NCBI GenBank assembly: GCA_045533895.1
Contig: JAZSIT010000116.1
Coordinates: forward strand, 1 to 9,552
DNA: 9,552 bases
From: SFLA01 sp045533895
GTDB taxonomy: Bacteria > Bacillota > Clostridia > Oscillospirales > CAG-382
Direction: 5' to 3'
The notes below the pieces were generated by a model. That model was not told the DNA's origin. It did not search any database and saw nothing but the letters and a program-made list of their open reading frames with translations. Within the stretch, counting starts at the first letter, position 1, and the number at the start of each line of letters is the position of its first letter. Both the position numbers and the translations under genes were made by a program. This document shows, piece by piece, positions 7,700 to 9,552 of this stretch.

Positions 7700-7728
7700 T
7701 TGCTTTTATTTTATAACGGTAGTATAAT
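7700..7728 (+). promoter_or_regulatory. Promoter of ackA
   Basis: TTGCTT (7700-7705) and a perfect TATAAT (7723-7728) are 17 bases apart. The -10 is ideal and the -35 matches TTG only. The transcript should start near 7735, about 34 bases before the ackA ATG. The -35 overlaps the ribosome binding site of the opposing tmcAL gene, and the -10 overlaps the opposing -10. Confidence 0.75.
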
Positions 7729-7749
7729 GAAATTTAAGAAAAAAGTCAA
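7721..7749 (-). promoter_or_regulatory. Promoter of the tmcAL operon
   Basis: On the minus strand, TTGACT (plus 7744-7749) and TATACT (plus 7721-7726) are separated by exactly 17 bases. Each hexamer matches the sigma-A consensus at five of six positions. The transcript should start near 7714, giving a leader of about 24 bases with AAGGGA before the tmcAL ATG. The -10 shares plus-strand bases 7723-7726 with the -10 of the opposing ackA promoter. Confidence 0.8.
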
Positions 7750-7751
7750 GC

Positions 7752-7758
7752 AAGGAGA
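7752..7758 (+). promoter_or_regulatory. Ribosome binding site that fixes the ackA start
   Basis: AAGGAGA lies ten bases before the ATG at 7769 and supports that start over the upstream in-frame TTG at 7700, which falls in the promoter -35. Confidence 0.9.
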
Positions 7759-7768
7759 TATTAATAAT

Positions 7769-8974
7769 ATGTATATTTTGGTTGTAAACGCAGGAAGCTC
7801 TTCTCTTAAGTATCAGCTTTTTGATATGGAGGGTGAGAAGCTTCTGGCAAAGGGTAATGCAGACCGTATCGGTATCGACGGTGTTTTGGAGCATCAGGTT
7901 ATCGGCAAGGAAAAGACTGCCACCCCCACTCCCTTCCCCACCCACGCAGACGCTATAAAGAAGGTGCTGGAGGCTATCGTTGATAAGGATACCGGCTGTA
8001 TTGAGAGTATTGATATGATCGGTGCTGTAGGTCACCGCGTAGTCCACGGCGGTCCTTGGCTCACCAAGCCTACTCTTGTTACCGAGCAGTCAAAGGCTGA
8101 CCTGCGCAAGTGTCTTTCCATAGCCCCCCTTCACACCAAGGGTCACCTTGAGGGTATTCAGGGCTGTGAGGAGGTTATGCCCAACGTACCTCAGGTTCTG
8201 GTTATAGATACCGCGTTCCATTCCACCATGCCCGCAAAGGCATATACTTATCCTATCGCATACGAGGTTGCCGAAAAGCACAATATCCGTCGTTACGGCT
8301 TCCACGGCACTTCACACAGATATGTTTCCAATATCGCAAAGGAATATCTCGGCAAAGAGGACAGCAAGATTGTTACCTGCCATATCGGTAACGGCTCCTC
8401 CATTACCGCAGTAAGAGACGGCAAGTGTGTTGACACCAGCATGGGATTTACCCCTCTTGACGGTATTATTATGGGCTCCCGTTGCGGCGCTATCGACCCT
8501 GCTATCGTTCCCTATATTATGGAAGCAGAGGATATCCCCGTTTCCGAAATGGGCAACTGGATGAACAAAAAGTGCGGGCTGCTGGGCGTTTGCGGCGTAT
8601 CCTCCGATATGCGCAACCTCCGCAAGGCGCAGGCAGAGGGTAACGAGAGAGCAAACCTTGCTTCCGATATTCTCACTTACGAAATTAAGAAATTCATCGG
8701 CTCTTATGCGGCTGCTATGAACGGTCTGGACTGTCTGGTATTCACCGCAGGTATTGGCGAAAACGACGCGAGAGTTAGAAGCGAAGTTTGCGCGGATATG
8801 GAATTCCTCGGCATCAAGATAGACGAAGAAAAGAACCTTAACTACCGCGACCTGCCTCTCCCCGGTGATATTTCCGCACCGGACAGCAAGGTAAAGGTTT
8901 GCGTTATTGCAACCAACGAGGAACTGGTTATTGCAAGAGACACCGCAAATATCGTTGAAGGACTTAATAAATAA
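7769..8974 (+). CDS. ackA: Acetate kinase
   Basis: This 401-residue enzyme interconverts acetyl phosphate plus ADP and acetate plus ATP in the cytoplasm, the last step of acetate fermentation. It opens with MYILVVNAGSSSLKYQL. The residues known to matter in Methanosarcina thermophila acetate kinase are present, mostly one position lower: N7, S10, S12, R90, H122, D147, H179, R238 and E383. RVVHGG (90-95), RRYGFHGTSHRYVS (174-187), HIGNGSS (205-211), GVSSDMR (276-282) and FTAGIGEN (325-332) are typical. One oddity is APLHTKGHL (119-127), where most family members read APLHNPANL. Codons are strongly biased (AAG, GGT, CGT), unlike the neighbouring genes, which points to high expression. No pta gene is visible beside it. 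The start is set by AAGGAGA at 7752-7758. Confidence 0.97.
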   Translation: MYILVVNAGSSSLKYQLFDMEGEKLLAKGNADRIGIDGVLEHQVIGKEKTATPTPFPTHADAIKKVLEAIVDKDTGCIESIDMIGAVGHRVVHGGPWLTKPTLVTEQSKADLRKCLSIAPLHTKGHLEGIQGCEEVMPNVPQVLVIDTAFHSTMPAKAYTYPIAYEVAEKHNIRRYGFHGTSHRYVSNIAKEYLGKEDSKIVTCHIGNGSSITAVRDGKCVDTSMGFTPLDGIIMGSRCGAIDPAIVPYIMEAEDIPVSEMGNWMNKKCGLLGVCGVSSDMRNLRKAQAEGNERANLASDILTYEIKKFIGSYAAAMNGLDCLVFTAGIGENDARVRSEVCADMEFLGIKIDEEKNLNYRDLPLPGDISAPDSKVKVCVIATNEELVIARDTANIVEGLNK

Positions 8975-9552
8975 TGATCGATACGCTGGTTTTTGTATTT
9001 GAGCTTGTTGGCACGGTGGCATTTGCCATATCCGGCGCAATTACCGGTCTTAAAAAGAAAATGGATATTTTCGGCGTTGCCATTCTTGCACTTGTAACCG
9101 CAGTGGGCGGCGGCGCAATACGGGATATAGTCCTTGGCAACACACCGCCGATGACATTCAGAAATCCGGTTTACGCGCTGGTGGCTATTGCAACAGGAAT
9201 TGTTGTTTTTGTTCCCGCCATAAGAAAGCTCCCAAGCAAAAACCCAAAAGTATTTGATGTTTTTCTGCTGGTTACCGATTCTGTGGGGCTTGGCGTGTTT
9301 ACCGTTATGGGCATACGCACCGCCATTAACGCAGGGCAAAAGGAAAATATATTTTTGCTCATATTCGTAGGTGTGGTCACCGGCGTGGGCGGAGGATTGC
9401 TTCGGGATATGATGGCAGGCAATACGCCTTACATATTTGTTAAGCATATCTATGCATCCGCTTCCCTTTTGGGCGCAGTTATTTGCGTGGCAATGTGGAA
9501 TTTCGCAGGAGGAACCGTGTCTATGCTGGTTTCTGCCGCAGTTATAATAACC
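8974..9552 (+). CDS. TRIC/UPF0126 family membrane channel, 3' end outside the window
   Basis: The frame starts at the ATG at 8974-8976, overlapping the ackA TAA by one base (TAATG), and stays open for 193 codons to the window edge. The protein has the two-fold repeat of the UPF0126 family. GGGAIRDIVLGNTPP (45-59) in the first repeat is mirrored by GGGLLRDMMAGNTPY (139-153) in the second, each among three hydrophobic helices, and DSVGLGVFTVMG is at 102-113. Family members are about 200 residues long, so only a few residues are missing. Bacterial and archaeal TRIC proteins form trimeric cation channels, with potassium conductance shown for some; the physiological role is unclear. GAAGGA at 8957-8962 could serve as ribosome binding site. 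The overlap with ackA suggests coupled translation from the same promoter. Confidence 0.93.
   Translation, partial: MIDTLVFVFELVGTVAFAISGAITGLKKKMDIFGVAILALVTAVGGGAIRDIVLGNTPPMTFRNPVYALVAIATGIVVFVPAIRKLPSKNPKVFDVFLLVTDSVGLGVFTVMGIRTAINAGQKENIFLLIFVGVVTGVGGGLLRDMMAGNTPYIFVKHIYASASLLGAVICVAMWNFAGGTVSMLVSAAVIIT

Larger units (their letters stand above)
7698..7755. repeat. 8-bp inverted repeat framing the divergent promoters
   Basis: CCTTGCTT (7698-7705) and AAGCAAGG (7748-7755) are perfect reverse complements, 42 bases apart. The centre at about 7726 falls on the two overlapping -10 hexamers. Each arm contributes the AAGG core of the ribosome binding site of one gene, and each overlaps a -35 region. 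It could be a regulator binding site or a by-product of similar ribosome binding sites. Confidence 0.7.

Noticed and set aside
7700..7768. Upstream TTG start of ackA adding 23 residues
   Set aside because: The TTG lies in the -35 of the ackA promoter, upstream of the likely transcription start, and acetate kinases begin at the MxILVxNAGS motif, which has a good ribosome binding site before the ATG at 7769.
8312..9447. Long minus-strand open frames (242 and 201 codons) opposite ackA and the TRIC gene
   Set aside because: Both are antisense to strongly conserved genes, and their low-complexity translations show no family motifs.

Overview
The window looks like a piece of a Bacillota genome, most likely an uncultured anaerobic Clostridia (Oscillospirales-like; the order is a guess). 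The grounds are strong AAGGAG-type ribosome binding sites, a Gram-positive DgkB-type lipid kinase, a Firmicutes-type TmcAL, an acetate kinase with highly adapted codons, and mid-range base composition. Coding density is very high: there is no gene-free stretch over 300 bases. No tRNA, rRNA, CRISPR array, insertion sequence or phage gene was seen.

Layout. Bases 1-4884 (+ strand) hold one tightly packed operon: the C-terminal part of a MoxR-family AAA+ ATPase (cut by the window edge and interrupted by an in-frame TAG), a DUF58 protein, a TgpA-like membrane transglutaminase, and a membrane-anchored zinc-ribbon protein. The first junction is TAA directly followed by ATG, the second is an ATGA overlap, and the third is a 16-base gap with a strong ribosome binding site. 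MoxR, DUF58 and membrane transglutaminase form a widespread, poorly understood cell-envelope module. At 4903-4937 a perfect 12-bp hairpin with T-tracts on both strands ends this operon and the opposing one.

Bases 4913-7690 (- strand) hold a second operon, read from right to left: tmcAL (tRNA-Met cytidine acetate ligase), a diacylglycerol/lipid kinase, and a YwaF/TMEM164-family membrane protein whose last codons lie inside the shared terminator. Bases 7769-9552 (+ strand) hold ackA and, overlapping its stop codon by one base, a TRIC/UPF0126 membrane channel gene that runs off the window.

The most interesting regulatory spot is the 78-base spacer between tmcAL and ackA. It carries two good sigma-A-type promoters facing opposite ways whose -10 hexamers share four base pairs, framed by a perfect 8-bp inverted repeat that supplies part of both ribosome binding sites. 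RNA polymerase should be able to occupy only one direction at a time. One gene makes acetate and ATP, and the other uses acetate and ATP to modify tRNA-Met, so the arrangement may be functional. The second point to check is the TAG codon at 73-75, which sits at the Gln of the ATPase sensor-1 motif.

No clearly new multi-gene defence or mobile system was found. All genes fall into recognisable families.
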